Shown: one piece after another, positions 11,736 to 22,996 of the stretch
Layout: every line of letters begins with the position of its first letter
Position numbering within the stretch: the first letter of the stretch is position 1
DNA from: Neofusicoccum parvum
Taxonomy: Eukaryota; Ascomycota; Dothideomycetes; Botryosphaeriales; Botryosphaeriaceae
Direction: 5' to 3'
Assembly: GCA_020912385.1 (NCBI GenBank)
Contig: CP087223.1
Location: 496,001-560,000 of the forward strand
DNA length: 64,000 nucleotides
Program-made: the position numbers and the translations under genes
Notes under the pieces: model-generated
The model's database searches: none
Seen by the model: the letters and a program-made list of their open reading frames with translations, nothing else
What the model was told of the DNA's origin: nothing

Positions 11736-12203
11736 TCACCTGCAGTTATGGGCACTCTTATCTGGCTTCTCACCTTGGAGCTCAGCACCCTCAACCGCAA
11801 CATCATTCTTCAAACCGTGTGGCTCGACCTGGTGGTACGCCGGAGATTTGACACGCCGGGCGCGGAGAACCCGGTTAGGGAGATGTGGGAACTCTTCACG
11901 GGTCACGTCGTAATTGTGCATTGGCTGTACCACTGAGGATGGTGCGTTCCTGGAGTGCTCGATCAGGTGTTCCTTGAGGAATGTTTCCAAGGGCTTGCAC
12001 TTGATAAGGATAGAGTCTCGAAAGGTCGTGGAGTCATACGGTGCTTGACGTGGATTTAGCATCATGAATGGGGAGAAGATAGCGACGGTCATATTCAGGA
12101 AAGCCATAAGTATGGGGTTGGACAGTTGGTATAAAGTGGTTCTGATTAGAGAGATGCGAAACAAACAAAAGGAAGAGGGCGGAGGTTCAAAGACACGCAT
12201 CAC
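11736..12203 (-). CDS. Hypothetical 155-residue protein
   Basis: The longest clean frame in 9.9-13.4 kb. Near the N-terminus there is a hydrophobic stretch ('NPILMAFLNMTVAIFSPFM', about residues 28-46) that could be one membrane segment, followed by a soluble-looking charged region. No catalytic motif or family is recognised. Competing plus-strand frames at 11679-11936 and 12064-12459 are shorter or similar in length, so coding status is uncertain. Confidence 0.3.
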   Translation of the reverse strand: MMRVFEPPPSSFCLFRISLIRTTLYQLSNPILMAFLNMTVAIFSPFMMLNPRQAPYDSTTFRDSILIKCKPLETFLKEHLIEHSRNAPSSVVQPMHNYDVTREEFPHLPNRVLRARRVKSPAYHQVEPHGLKNDVAVEGAELQGEKPDKSAHNCR

Positions 12204-13490
12204 TTACGCAGATTTCTACACCCGTACGAACAATAAATCCCCGCACACGTTTTACAGAGGCAGTTTAAAGCCAATCCACGCTTGCAGCTCTCGACGCAGC
12301 CCTGGCACAGTTGATTCTGAAGTGAGGCTGGGCAGCTTTAAGGAGGCGGAGCGGTCAGGATCTCGCGCACCAGCCCTCAACCAAGGATATCGCACCTCCC
12401 GCCAGAGTCTGGTAGCAAGAATCATTTGCCAATCGGGGCATCGGAGGACGACACACTAGTCGGCGCGTTTCCGCTTATGTTAATCCTGGTCTCGTCACCG
12501 TCCAGAACTCCCATACCGTGACAGATCCGATCTCGCCGGAGAAACCCACATGGAGCGGGCTGATGTGAAGACAAGTGGCTACAAGCTTCAAGAAAGGTAG
12601 TTGCTTAAAGGCTTCTCGCCGGTGACCAGACTAGATGAGCCGTCATCGCGTATCGTCCTAGTCCACCGTACCGAGCATGCGGGGAGCGTTATCCGAGTGC
12701 GTAAGTCCCGGGCCGAGCGTAAAGGCACCGCAATTTTCGCCGGTCGAATAAGGCCCGGTCAGCACCAGCATCCGGGCCGAGGAACTCCACATACCACTGC
12801 GATTGGGATCTAGCAGGGCGCAAGACGTGGCATCAAGGCACCGCCTGGCCAGCGCGCAGATTCAACGTGGTTGTGGAGTCTTGACAGGCTCGGAGACTCC
12901 TCACTCGGCACAGCTTCTCCCGGACCCTTCAACTCTGGGACATTTGCACATTCGTTGCAGCAATAGCGGACGTGCTGCTGTCAAGTGATCGAGATGGTTC
13001 CAAACTCGCACTTCTCACACGACATGTCACAGATGCCTGCATCCCCAACCGTCTCAAGGCTTGAACAGCAGGCTGTCACCGTGCAAGTTCCCAGCCTTGA
13101 TCACGCTACGTAAAGGTCACTTGGGTCATTTCTCGCGGAGCAAGAGCCCGCTTGGCTGCTTGGTTTGCCCAACGAGTCAGCTCCAGATGACATCACGGAT
13201 CTCTCGGCGTCACCGAGCAAATGAATGGGCTGGTTGAGTGGATGCACAGTAAGTAAAATACATTCTTTGAGTGGAGAGCTTGAAACAGACATGAGTGCTT
13301 GACCCGAGTCAGCTCCAGACGACATCACGAACAACTTGGCGTCATCTGAAACAGACATCAGTGCTTGACGTACCCAAAGAAGTGTGGCCAAACTGGGAGA
13401 CAACATTGGAATGACGGAAAAGCAAGTCTCTCCAATCCCCCCCAAGACCACAGACACTTCTCTCGATCGTCAGTCCGCACACGGTAGTTC
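12204..13490. other. No recognised gene; short duplicated segments
   Basis: GC-balanced, with several short overlapping frames. Between about 13170 and 13370 there are duplicated pieces: 'cgagtcagctccaga' followed by 'gacatcacg' occurs twice, and 'gaaacagacat' plus 'agtgcttgac' occurs twice. These create an internally repetitive minus-strand frame that I do not consider a gene. Confidence 0.35.
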
Positions 13491-14129
13491 TCAACCGGTG
13501 GTGTGAAAGCCCTTGGCTGCAACTTCAGCAGCGATAACCATCTCCGCAGCCCTCACATACAGCGCCGAAATGAGGTGCCAAACCCTGTTGTGCATTCTCC
13601 AGAAGAACTCGTCCAGCGGCGGGTGCATGGCACGGATGTTGCAGGAGATCCACACGTCCATTATGGCCCTGCCGGCGCTGGAGATGCCATTGGCGAGCTG
13701 GATGATGGCCTTGGAGCTGGCGGTCAGGACACGGTGGAGATGCTCCTGCTGAGAAGTGTTCGGAGGGGCCGACGTGTCGGCACGGCGAGGGGGCGGGCTG
13801 TGGGAGACGGGGACGGGAATGCTGTAGAGGTTCTCTGTGGCCGTGTCGCCCTGCGCCGCTCCTTGGTCTCCTTCAACATCGCTGTCAGCCAGAAACTTTT
13901 GGGTTGTGAGGTGGGGAGATGGTCTGGTAGAATGCTCACCGGAGGCTGGGACAAGCGTCTGCTGCACGAAGCTGGCCGTGGCTGGAGCGCCCGGGTGGAC
14001 GTAGTTGCCAGGAATCTCGGTCGGACCGTGCGGTCCATGATAGCCCTGATGGTGCTGTAGAACTGGCTGCGCTCTGGCTGGCCAAGGGCGGGGTGGGGGA
14101 GATTGGGTGGCGCGACGTTTGGGCGGCAT
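13491..14129 (-). CDS. Hypothetical 212-residue protein, low-complexity N-terminus and helical C-terminus
   Basis: The frame is open upstream to 14507, but I prefer the ATG at 14129, which starts 'MPPKRRATQSPPPRPWPAR', a basic Pro-rich start that looks like a genuine N-terminus. The upstream part overlaps a duplicated DNA segment (14157-14225). Residues 1-120 are Pro/His/Gln/Ser-rich with an acidic patch ('DSDVEGDQGAAQGD'). The last 80 residues ('SKAIIQLANGISSAGRAIMD', 'LDEFFWRMHNRVWHLIS') are predicted amphipathic helix by eye. No known domain. It shares its general style (disordered Pro-rich part plus a compact C-terminus) with the gene at 15705-17003 on the same strand. Confidence 0.5.
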   Translation of the reverse strand: MPPKRRATQSPPPRPWPARAQPVLQHHQGYHGPHGPTEIPGNYVHPGAPATASFVQQTLVPASGEHSTRPSPHLTTQKFLADSDVEGDQGAAQGDTATENLYSIPVPVSHSPPPRRADTSAPPNTSQQEHLHRVLTASSKAIIQLANGISSAGRAIMDVWISCNIRAMHPPLDEFFWRMHNRVWHLISALYVRAAEMVIAAEVAAKGFHTTG

Positions 14130-14156
14130 GGCTGCGGTCAGAAGAGAGGGATTGAG

Positions 14157-14225
14157 GGTGTAGAGTGCTGGTGATTCAGAAGAGAGGGAGTGAGGGTGCA
14201 GAGTGCTGGTGATTCCGAAGAAAGA
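14157..14225. repeat. Imperfect tandem duplication upstream of the 212-residue gene
   Basis: A unit of about 46 bp containing 'gtagagtgctggtgattc' and 'agaagagaggga' is repeated with small changes, just upstream of the chosen start at 14129. It lies in the likely 5' untranslated region or promoter. Confidence 0.6.
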
Positions 14226-14614
14226 GTTGCGGGTTGACGGGCTGAGACTGCAATGTTCCAGGCAGCGTCTCCTTATACCGGCAGCCTCCCCGTTCCAGCA
14301 GGATCCGGAGCGGTCTGGCGGGCTCGGGTCGGTCACAAAGAGGCGTCCGCGCGAGCCAGACTCTGGAGGTTGTTTGCCGGTTTGGACAGACATGACGAAC
14401 GCTGCGCCGCCAATCGAATTCTTCCTGAGATCTCCGATCGCGGGAGAGCTGCGTGAAGCTCCATGCACAGGGCAGAGTTGCCGGCGGACATCAGCAGCGT
14501 TCCGCATCCGAAATGACGAAACGAGAGATCTGCCCAGCTTCCCGTCTCATCGATAATCCAGAGGGTATTGCGGTGAGCGGATTCCCGAGATAAATGACGG
14601 AGCGACCCGTTCCG

Positions 14615-14705
14615 CTGGCTGATGAGTGGGAGAAACGCTACCGATGATTGGGAGAAACGCTGCCGATGATTAGAAGAAACGCTGCCGATGACTGGGAGAA
14701 AACAT
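14615..14705. repeat. Short tandem repeat, about 24-bp unit
   Basis: Four imperfect copies of 'gatgattgggagaaacgctg' occur in a row, the last diverging into 'gatgactgggagaaaacat'. No gene overlaps convincingly. Confidence 0.7.
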
Positions 14706-15222
14706 TAGCGCCTGGCCGTCCGTTTGATCGAGCCCAAATGACGGGAAGGCACCGGCAGCGCCGACACCCTCGCGGCCTGTCCATGAGCCGCAACGCTTCA
14801 GTCACCGTGCGATCTCGACGAAAAAAAGTAGGATTTACCTGCTCTAAACTGCTGTGTCGTTGTCTCGCGCTGGCCGTGTAGGCCGGGCTGAGTCCGGAAA
14901 AGGCGGCCCCCAGGTTCAGGCTGTCGCATTTCCGACCAAGCAAACGCGCCGCTTTACGTGCCCGCAGCCTGGCGGGAGACGGCTGGCGATCTGTCCCGAG
15001 ATATCCTCACCGTGGCCTGATGACGGGGTAGTGATGACGGGGTAGGTCTGCTTGCTTGGGCGAGCATGGTGGGGAGGTTTCGAGTGGCTGCCGTGCTCAG
15101 CGCAGCCGATCGCACTGCGCTGGCAGCCGGAGCCCGCGCCGGAGATGAAGCGCAAGCGGGACGAGAGATTGCCACGGCAGATCTCATCTTGACTTCCCCG
15201 GCGCAATGGCAGATGACAGGGC

Positions 15223-15316
15223 AATTGTTGAAAGAGAGCGGGAGGCGGGCAAGACTGTGGCCAGGGAGCTCGTCGAGTTTGGGTGATTGTTGAAAGAGAA
15301 CAGGAGGCGGGCAAGA
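15223..15316. repeat. Direct repeat pair, about 29 bp
   Basis: 'attgttgaaagagagcggga' plus 'ggcgggcaaga' at 15223 is repeated at 15285 with two differences, separated by about 33 bp. Confidence 0.6.
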
Positions 15317-15704
15317 AGTCCGCGTCGTATTCCAGGTCCCTCTTGTCATCCGCTGGGCCACGGCTTTACCCTCGCTCTGAGCAGGCGGGTGTCGTAACGC
15401 AACGCCGGATCTTGCTTGGATGGGTGGGTGGTAATCGACAACAGGAATGCTCGTGTCTTCGGGGCGTCGGTGCCCTGTCTCATCATCAGTGGCTGTATTG
15501 CGTATTGGCAGGCAGGATACAAGGCAATAATTGGTTGAATAGTATTCTCGACGCGTTCGAACGACAATAAATTGCTACTTCCTGGTAAATATGTGAGGTA
15601 GATGCGGCAGGAAAACACAAACACTATTGGTATAAGATACGGCAACGACTCGAGGACCAATGAAAGACAGTAGCAAAGGGGAGTGAGCACAAGGGAAAAC
15701 CTCC

Positions 15705-17003
15705 TCACGACGCCGCTTTCGCACACGTCGAGCAACGACGATTCACAGAATGGAGCCCGTTGTCATCCCACCAAAAGATGTACCGGTGGGCCAGCGAAGC
15801 GCGCACGTCCTCGGCCTCCTGGGTGTTCAGAGGATATCCCAGACTCTCGTTCTCCTCGCGGATGTCCTCCGCCATGACGTTCAAGCCCGACTCGTGCTGC
15901 TTCTTGCGGCACACCGAGCAGAGGCAATTCGAACACCAGCCCGGGTCATCGCCTTCGCAGCAGGCACGGACTCTGTCGCGCCCGCCCACCGGCAGCGTGG
16001 CCGAGCATTCGCACACCACGGTGTCCGTGTCATCGTCGTCGTCGTCGTCTTCCACCAGAATCGCTTGGTGCTGCGCCTGACCCGTCGGTTGTCCCACCAC
16101 AGTGACGTCATCATCCTCATCGTCGTCATCCTCCACCTGATTGTGCTGGGCCTGACCCGTCGATGCTCCCACCACGGTGGCGCTGTCATCCTCATCCACC
16201 TGCCTCATGGGCCGCAGCGGCGCCGTCCACGCCGCGTCGTCGTCCGCCCAGTACCGCGGCGCACCGGTCCACGACGACGACGGATTGTTGAAGGCGGGCG
16301 AGGGGGCGGCCATGGGAGGCGGCAAGATGGTCGGGCCGGCGGCGTGCGGGAACGAGGCGGGGCCGGGCTGCCACGACGGAGCGGGAGGGTGCTGCCACGA
16401 CGACGGCGTGGGCGGGGGGAGGTAGAGCGGCGGAGCTTGCGCCGGCGGAGGCGGAGGGAGCGGCCATGGCGGAGCGGACGGTGGTGGGTGGGACACCGAG
16501 CGCTGCGCGGGCTGCGGAGGAGGCGGGGCTTGGGTGGGAGCTGGCGGGGGGAGCGGCCACGATGGAGTGGGCGGGTGCGGGTGAGACGGTGGGCCTTGAG
16601 CGGGAGTTGACGGGGGGAGCGGCCATGACGTCGGAGCGGACGGGTGCGGGCTGGGCGGCGGTACCTGGGCGGATGGTGGTGGATGGAGGGACCACTGTGG
16701 AGCGGGCGGGTGCGGGCTGAGGGGCGGGACCTGGGAGGATGGTGGTGGAGGGAGAGACCACGGTGGAGCGGGTGGGTGAGGGCTGAGGGGCGGGACTTGG
16801 GCTGATGGTGGCGGAGGGAGCGGCCACGATGGGGTGGGCTGTCGCAGGTGGGATGGCGGGCCTTGCGCGGGCGGCGGGGCGGGCGGCGGCCACGTCGGAG
16901 TGGGCGGGTGCAGGTAGAGGGGAGGAGTGGGAGGCGGCGGGGTGGGGTGGTGGGGGTGGGGGTGCTGGGTGTCGGCGAAGCGCTTCCGCGTGGGCGATGA
17001 CAT
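15705..17003 (-). CDS. Pro-rich protein with acidic repeats and a Cys-rich C-terminus (432 aa)
   Basis: A 432-residue uninterrupted frame starting 'MSSPTRKRFADTQHP'. Residues about 15-235 are a long degenerate Pro-rich repeat with units like 'PHPPAPPWSLPPPPSSQVPP'. Then come three related acidic units, each an Asp/Glu run followed by 'TVVG' or 'TVVC' and, in two, 'GQAQH'. The last 105 residues are compact and Cys-rich: a CxC pair, CC, then 'WCSNCLCSVCRKK', and a final CxxC ('RRCSTCAKAAS'), which suggests zinc binding. The Cys pattern is not a RING or GATA finger that I can name. Plus-strand frames of up to 286 residues overlap but are Arg/Gly-rich shadows of the repeats. Confidence 0.6.
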   Translation of the reverse strand: MSSPTRKRFADTQHPHPHHPTPPPPTPPLYLHPPTPTWPPPAPPPAQGPPSHLRQPTPSWPLPPPPSAQVPPLSPHPPAPPWSLPPPPSSQVPPLSPHPPAPQWSLHPPPSAQVPPPSPHPSAPTSWPLPPSTPAQGPPSHPHPPTPSWPLPPPAPTQAPPPPQPAQRSVSHPPPSAPPWPLPPPPPAQAPPLYLPPPTPSSWQHPPAPSWQPGPASFPHAAGPTILPPPMAAPSPAFNNPSSSWTGAPRYWADDDAAWTAPLRPMRQVDEDDSATVVGASTGQAQHNQVEDDDDEDDDVTVVGQPTGQAQHQAILVEDDDDDDDTDTVVCECSATLPVGGRDRVRACCEGDDPGWCSNCLCSVCRKKQHESGLNVMAEDIREENESLGYPLNTQEAEDVRASLAHRYIFWWDDNGLHSVNRRCSTCAKAAS

Positions 17004-18750
17004 GGCGCCGGAGCGAGCGAGGGAGGCAGAGAGGGCCAGAGCGCGCTGGCCGGACGGTGGATGTGTGGCCTAGCGCTCTTATGCCGTGCGGCGGCAGCGG
17101 GCGACGGCCGAGCAGTCGCAAATGGACCGCCGCCAGCGGTGGCACAGGCATCCAGAGAGCAGCGATCTCAGGGACCGCAGGCGGGAAGTCGGCCGACTGG
17201 CTCTTCGCACGCGATCGTCACAGGGACCCGCTGATGCTGCTCGTTGGGCCGCCGCCGCATGCGACGACATGGGGCCCCAGCCAGCCGCAGAAAGTGCTTT
17301 TTCGATGTTTCAGAGCCCTGTTGTCGACCAGGAACCGCCAGATCTGGTGGCTGGCGAGCCTGGCCATCTCCTCGGCGAATGCCTCCTGTTGCATCGTGCC
17401 TGGTGGCACAGGAAACACGCTCTGGGGCAGTGACAAGTTGCAAGTTTCCACGCTCTGGGGAAGTGACAAGCTGCAAGTTCCAGGTGCAGAAATCCACCGC
17501 GGATGGCAATCGTACGATGCTGGTTTGATCGGCTGGGATGGTGGTGTCGCACGGAAATGCGGACGCGATTACATGTAGACGTTGATGCACCCTTCAATGC
17601 GACGCGTCTGCTGCCGTCGTATCTGCACACTCTACATGGCTTGGCTGCAGGCGGCCCGTTGATCGCAGCCAGAGCGCGGCCATGACGTGACGGTGAGAGG
17701 AGGTGAAGGAGGACCAAAGCCTATTGCTTCTTGATGGCTGCTATGCAATACAAAGTAAATGTGGTGGTGAGCAGCAGGGAAACCCCAGCACAGCGGAGCG
17801 GAGAGGAGCAGGCGGGCAGGATCGGGGTGGCGGGGAGGAGCGGGGCGCGGGAGCGAGAGCTGCGCCCGCACGACGCACGCTCAAGGATCAGAGGTCCACC
17901 TCCCACCCCTCCCGCAATGCGGCTGCCGATATTGCAATGTTGCACGGAAGCCGCTGTCACGGGGACCGCCTCAAAACAGCGCTGCAGCCCGCCAGCGACG
18001 CCGCCAGAGCCGCCGGAAATAAGGACGGGTGGCACAAAGCAGAAGGAGTGCCCTGCAGATCTCGCGGCTCACCCCTGCTCAGCTGCAGACTCGTCACCAG
18101 TCTGCTCCACTTCCTCGCTTGGACGGTGCCCAACGCTGCTGCATCTGCAAACTTGCCCAAGATTCAATCTACTAATATGGTCGTCTGCAGATACGTCCCC
18201 GGCCGATGGTTTGCAGGACGGACGGCGTTGCAGGACGCACAGTATGCCTTCTGAGATTCCTGGCTTCCCAGCTGATCTTCATGCCGTCGCATCCCATCCA
18301 TCCTGCTTCTCAGTGGATCTTCATGCCGTAGCATCCAATCCATCATGCCTCCCAGTGGATCTTCATGCCGTCGCATCCAATCCATCCCGCTTCCCCTGAA
18401 GATGCGGTGCCGCAAGCCAACGTCCCACCGCCAGTTCTGGAGTGGAGCCGTTGGTACGCTCTACCAGGTTGTGTAGTGCTTGGACGAGGACATGTCGAGA
18501 GCAGGCTTCCTTTCGGCAGAAAAGCAGTCTTGTACCGTGGTAATACCAAGGCGCACGAACCGCTGGAAGATGGCTGACGATGCTGGCTTAGTGTAACGAT
18601 TCAGACCGTCAACATCTCATTCTCCAGAAGACTAAGCCTAATTGGGCTAAAGCACTTATCTGAGACAAGATGTCTAAGACACGGGGTTTGCTGAGAGCAA
18701 ACACTTAGCGGGAACGTGTGGGAAAGGGAAGCCTGAGACCGGCTATTCGA
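17004..18750. other. GC-rich flank without a convincing gene
   Basis: Many overlapping short frames on both strands, none with a recognised domain. A direct repeat occurs at 17420-17485 ('acgctctgggg-agtgacaa' twice) and a three-copy tandem at 18275-18400. Composition drops sharply to AT-rich at about 18750, the edge of the transposon nest. Confidence 0.35.
18275..18400 (+). repeat. Tandem repeat, 3 copies of a 42-bp unit
   Basis: Three near-identical copies of 'gatcttcatgccgtcgcatc' followed by 'caatccatc' and a variable end, spaced by 42 bp. The unit is a multiple of three, so it makes an artificial repeated peptide in several frames. Confidence 0.8.
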
Positions 18751-19050
18751 CTTCTAACTAGTACCTAGGCTAGATATATAAGTTCCTCTCTTTCTTCTCT
18801 ATTCTCTTTCTTTTCTCTTTCTTTTCTCTAGTTTAGAAACTTTAGTTAATTTTAAGAATCTAACTTATTCTTCTTAAGTCGTAATACTTTTTTAAGCTTA
18901 TCCAACTACTTTAACTTATTCTTACTTAACTATTAGCTGGCTTACTTTAATTTCTAAGAAGATAAAGCTACCTCTTACTTACTCTACTTATTTATTAATT
19001 AGATAACCTACTTTCTAACTACTAAGTAAGTATTACTATCTCTATAACTT

Positions 19051-19051
<1 letters not shown>

Positions 19052-19094
<43 letters not shown>

Positions 19095-19253
19095 TGTTTA
19101 ACGTCTATGTAGAGTCTAAGACTATTATAGACGGGGCTAGGCCCGTTCTATATAGAGGCTAGGTATATTTCAATCTTCTAAAATCAACGGTTCCTTTACT
19201 AAGGGGATAACTAATAGAAAAGGGAAGTAAAAAGGTTTACGAAGATAAATATA
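19052..19253 (-). mobile_element. LINE-A 3' end with (TTTA)n tail, split by LINE-B
   Basis: On the plus strand a (TTTA)n run (about 19052-19095) is followed by 'gtttaacgtctatgtagagt' and then 'aaaatcaacggttccttta'. This is the reverse of the 3' end seen at 31600-31752 and 36230-36396. The copy is interrupted at 19253 by LINE-B and resumes at 21877-21920, flanked by the same 8-bp duplication 'taaatata'. Confidence 0.8.
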
Positions 19254-21868
19254 GATAGATAGATAAATTTATTTCTTCCCGATATAGCTCCCTTACGGGT
19301 CTATGCGGGGTTGGCTATCTATAGTTATTTTATATAAGGGGGAAAACCTTTTCGCCTAGTAAAAACCCCTCCTCTCGATCTAGGTATAATATTTAATTCT
19401 AGTTCTATTTTCTCTTCTTACCGGTAGCGGCTGCTATAGTAGCCCTATATTTACCTACTAGTCCTATCCCTTCAGCCCTTATCCTCGTAGTTGTTTAGGT
19501 CTAAGTAGTCCTAGTGGTCCTCCTAGTTCCTCTTCCTGGCTGTCCTCCTAGATTAATTCCCTAACTAGGCTAAACTGCTTAAGTAGCTCTAGGTATAAGA
19601 ACTAGTCTATTGCTGCTTTAACTCCCTTTTTTATAGAGAGAAGAGAGTGGTAGTCTATAGTTTCTACCTTTTAGAGCATCTATACCCTACCCTATTAGAA
19701 GTAGGGGTAGAAGAGGAGGATATACTTTAGGGTTTACCTATACTAGCCGTATGGGCAGGTGGGGCTAGGGTGTCCTAGTACCTTACGCTTAGAGAGGAAG
19801 TCCTCCAGCCTAATATACTTAGTACGTAGTAGAGTAGCGAGTGTACTCTATAGCTTAGATAGTTTACTATAAATTTATTAAATCTTTAGGTTCCACTATA
19901 TACTCTAGGCTACTGGCCTGTACTGCCTTTCCTAGCTAGTATACTTTATCTATCTCTTCTTCTACTTCTTTCTATATACTATGCGTAACCTTATTTGCTT
20001 CGGGAGGGTAGGGTAGCTACTAAGAAGGGAGGTTACCCTTGCTCTAAATAGGGTTCTTCAAGCTAGGCCGGCTGGGCCTCTAGCGCCTAGAGTAGCCTGG
20101 GCTATCTATTTAATACTCTAGTAAGTTTCCTCTACTACTACTACTACTGGGCCATCCCTAGCCCTAATAGTCTGGGCTAGTGTTAGTTTATCTAGATGGA
20201 GTAAGAGTGGGGGGATCCCCGTCTTATACTCTAAGGTTTATATACTAGTTGACTTGTACGCCCCTAAGATAGTGTGTAGGTATTGGTTTTAGATCTTCTA
20301 TAGTGGCTGGATGGCTGTTTTCCTCCACCCTAGGATCTCCTCCGGGATATGCTACACCCCGCAGCCGTAGGTGAGGACTGGCCTTACTACTACTATATAG
20401 ATATAATGGGCTTTAGTAAATAAGGCTCCCCAGGTGGATGCTACAAGTCTAGAGAGGGATGTATACTACTTAAGTACTCTAGCCCTAGTTTCCCTAATAT
20501 AAGGTCTCTATCTCAGCTTATTATCTATATGGACTCCTAGGATCTTAACTGTAGGTTCTAGGTGTCCCGTAAATCCCAGGATACGGATTCCTACTACTAT
20601 ATTGAATCTCTTTAACCTCCTCGTGAAGTGAACGAGATGGTACTTGTTAGGTAAGAAGGTTAACCTATAGGTAGCTACCTAGTACTTATAGGTTCTATTA
20701 GCCTCCTCTAGCGTCCTATAGTTTTATTCTGTAGATCTACTAAATATAAGGATGTTAGTATCGTCTACAAAGCTAAGAGGGAAAGTATTACCCCTTTAGA
20801 GTTTTATAAGTAGGTTAGAGGTAAAGAACAGATAGAGGATTAGGGATAGTAAGGATTCCTAGAGGATGCCTATTATAGTGTAGATTAGTTGGCTTGTAAA
20901 GTCCCTAAAGGACAGCTGAGTGGTGCGGTCCTATAGGAAGGAGTAAGTAAATCTTTCTATCTAGGCTAGAAGCCTTACTATCCTTATATTATAGAGGAGT
21001 CTCTTATAGGATATATAATCATATACCCCTAAGATGTCCAGGCTGAGGACTAAGGCTACCAGCCTAGGATCTTACGCTTAGATAGTATAGATCTATTCCG
21101 TAAGTAGGCCGAGAGCTACTACTACGGACCTATTTCTCCTAGCTCCTATCTATGTGTTAGGGAGTAGTTTATAGGCCTTAGTAGCCTAGGAGATCTAATC
21201 TACTATAACCCTCTTAAGTAGCTTCCCTAGCGTATTAAGTAGGGCAATCGGTCTAAATGACTTAGCTTTAGTATAGTTATCCCTCTATGGTTTCCTAAGG
21301 ACTACGGTAGTAGAGCTTTTAAACTACCTAGGGTGGTATATAAGCGCTAGGTATTTCTAGAAGAGCCTGGTAAGTGGTCCACTTAGTGTCTAAGTACACT
21401 ACTTTAGGAACCTATTGATAATCTTGTCTAGGCCTAGTGCCTTATCTAGGGGAAGCTTCTTAATAGTATAGAGGACCTACTCTTCGGCGAGGTCTTAGGG
21501 GATCTCTACTAGTACTGGGTATATATACCCATCCAGGTCTGAGAGGTCGGTGGCCCTAGGAGGAGGGAAGAACTAGTTGGTAAGGATTTCTACCTTGGCC
21601 TAATTATCGTAGCGTAGTTGTCTATCTGCTCCCTAGAGGGGTAGGAACTAGGGTGGGGCTTGTAGTTCTTATACTTTTATTCTTGCCCACTTTGAGAGCT
21701 TCTAGAGTGTAGATGGGTCTAAGGTGATCTCAGCTACTATTCTACGCTATGCTTTTATTCTATCCCTTCTAATCTACCTCTTCTTACTATTAGTAGTGGT
21801 TTAGTATGCTACCTAGTTCTCTTCTCTCCCTATAGCTGTCTACTTCCTTCTGGCTGCTCTAGCCTGGT
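19254..21868 (-). mobile_element. LINE-B (non-LTR retrotransposon), 5'-truncated, RIP-mutated
   Basis: Minus-strand reading gives a reverse transcriptase with many TAG stops. The fingers region reads 'ALLNTLGKLLKRVIVD' (about 21240) and the catalytic motif 'FVDDTNILIFS' (about 20770), with a C-terminal region matching the less damaged LINE-B copy at 36933-38165. The 3' end has the LINE-B (GATA)n-type tail next to 'aaatttatttcttcccgat' at 19254. The 8-bp target duplication 'taaatata' lies at 19246-19253 and 21869-21876, so the element inserted into the LINE-A fragment. It would have encoded a LINE polymerase; it is now non-coding. Confidence 0.85.
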
Positions 21869-21876
21869 TAAATATA

Positions 21877-22060
21877 AGAATATATCTAGGAAATACTTAG
21901 GAAAGATAGAGGAAAGAGGTATTTATTTTATTTATTTATTTATTTATATTTAACGTCTATGTAGAGTCTAAGACTATTATAGACGGGGCTAGGCCCGTTC
22001 TATATAGGGGCTAGATACATTTCAATCTTCTAAAATCAACGGTTCCTTTATCAAGGGGAT
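21877..22060 (-). mobile_element. Stacked LINE-A 3' fragments
   Basis: 21877-21920 continues the LINE-A copy split by LINE-B. At 21921 a new (TTTA)n tail begins a second short LINE-A 3' fragment ending at 'tcaaggggat' (22060), where the tail of the long LINE-A starts. Three LINE-A 3' ends therefore lie one after another in the same orientation. Confidence 0.75.
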
Positions 22061-22289
22061 TTATTTATTTATTTATTTATTTATGTTTAACGTCCGTGTA
22101 GAGTCTAAGACTATTACAGACAGGACTAGGTCCGTTCTATATAAGGGGCTAGGTATATTTCAATTTTCCAAGATGAACGAGGCTCCAACCGGAGGGATAA
22201 CTAATATACTAGGGAAGAAAGGGGTTTTATAGAAGAGGTATTATAGGAAGTATTAGGAGATTATATAGGAGAGGGGTAGAAGTACGTGT

Positions 22290-22996
22290 TTATAGTGTCT
22301 CGCCAGACGGGCTATCTAGATACTACTTCCGGGTAGATATCCTTGTTTTTATTAGGAATTCTAGGGTTTTAGATATTCCTATCGGGGCGTCTAGTAGGTT
22401 TACTAGGTCTGGATCACTATTATTTAGTTGCCGTTTTAGTTCCTCTCGAGGGAGGTGATATTCGCGGCATCTAAGTAATAGGTGGCGTGGCGTTTAAATT
22501 AAGTTACCTGAACACTTACACCGCTCGTGGTCTACTCGGTTAAAGCGGTATAAATAGGACTTAAAGTAGCCGTGTCCTAACTTTAGTTGGATAAAGGATA
22601 AGGCGATTTCCCGCTCTATAGGGGGGATATTAATTCTGTTCCTTATTTCCCAGTTAAAGGTGTTTATATAGGCGTGAGATTTCGAGTTTTTCTTTACTTT
22701 TAGCAGCCGTTTTTCCCACCGTTGTTTAATACTAAGTCTAATTTGCATACGGTAGTACGCTAGACTAGTAGTACTAGACTTAGATAGTAATTTCGAGGCG
22801 TACTTAGCTAGGGAGTCTACTAGTTCGTTGCCGTATATATTCTCGTGGCCGAGTACCCACTCGAGAGTAATAGTATTCCCCTTTTCCCTTAACTTATTAG
22901 CGGCTAGTATAGCCCTATTAAGTTATTCTTACCCGGGTTCTCCGGTAAGGGAATTAAGCCTTAAGAGCGCGGCCTGGTTATCTATATAGACTCTTA
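22290..22996 (-). pseudogene. LINE-A ORF2, 3' part: RNase H end and C-terminal zinc motif
   Basis: Minus-strand translation gives the second half of an RNase H ('RVYIDNQAAL', 'EWVLGHENIYGNELVDSLAK'), then a region ending in a CxC..H..C knuckle ('RCKCSGNLI', stop, 'TPRHLLLRC') and a final stop near 22290. The stop within the zinc motif replaces what should be a Gln. The N-terminal half of the RNase H lies beyond the inserted LTR, at about 28340-28560. Confidence 0.8.

Noticed and set aside
14130..14507. Upstream 126 residues of the frame of the 212-residue gene
   Set aside because: Runs through a DNA duplication and lacks protein-like character. The MPPKRR start is more plausible.
15750..16610. 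286-residue plus-strand ORF, Arg/Gly-rich
   Set aside because: A shadow of the Pro-rich and acidic repeats of the minus-strand 432-residue gene; its composition is that of reversed Pro codons.
16192..17151. 319-residue minus-strand Ala/Pro-rich ORF
   Set aside because: Overlaps the 432-residue gene in another frame. It lacks the Cys-rich domain and is pure low complexity.
18275..18400. Possible CRISPR-like or functional repeat array
   Set aside because: Three adjacent copies without spacers in a eukaryotic genome; an ordinary minisatellite.
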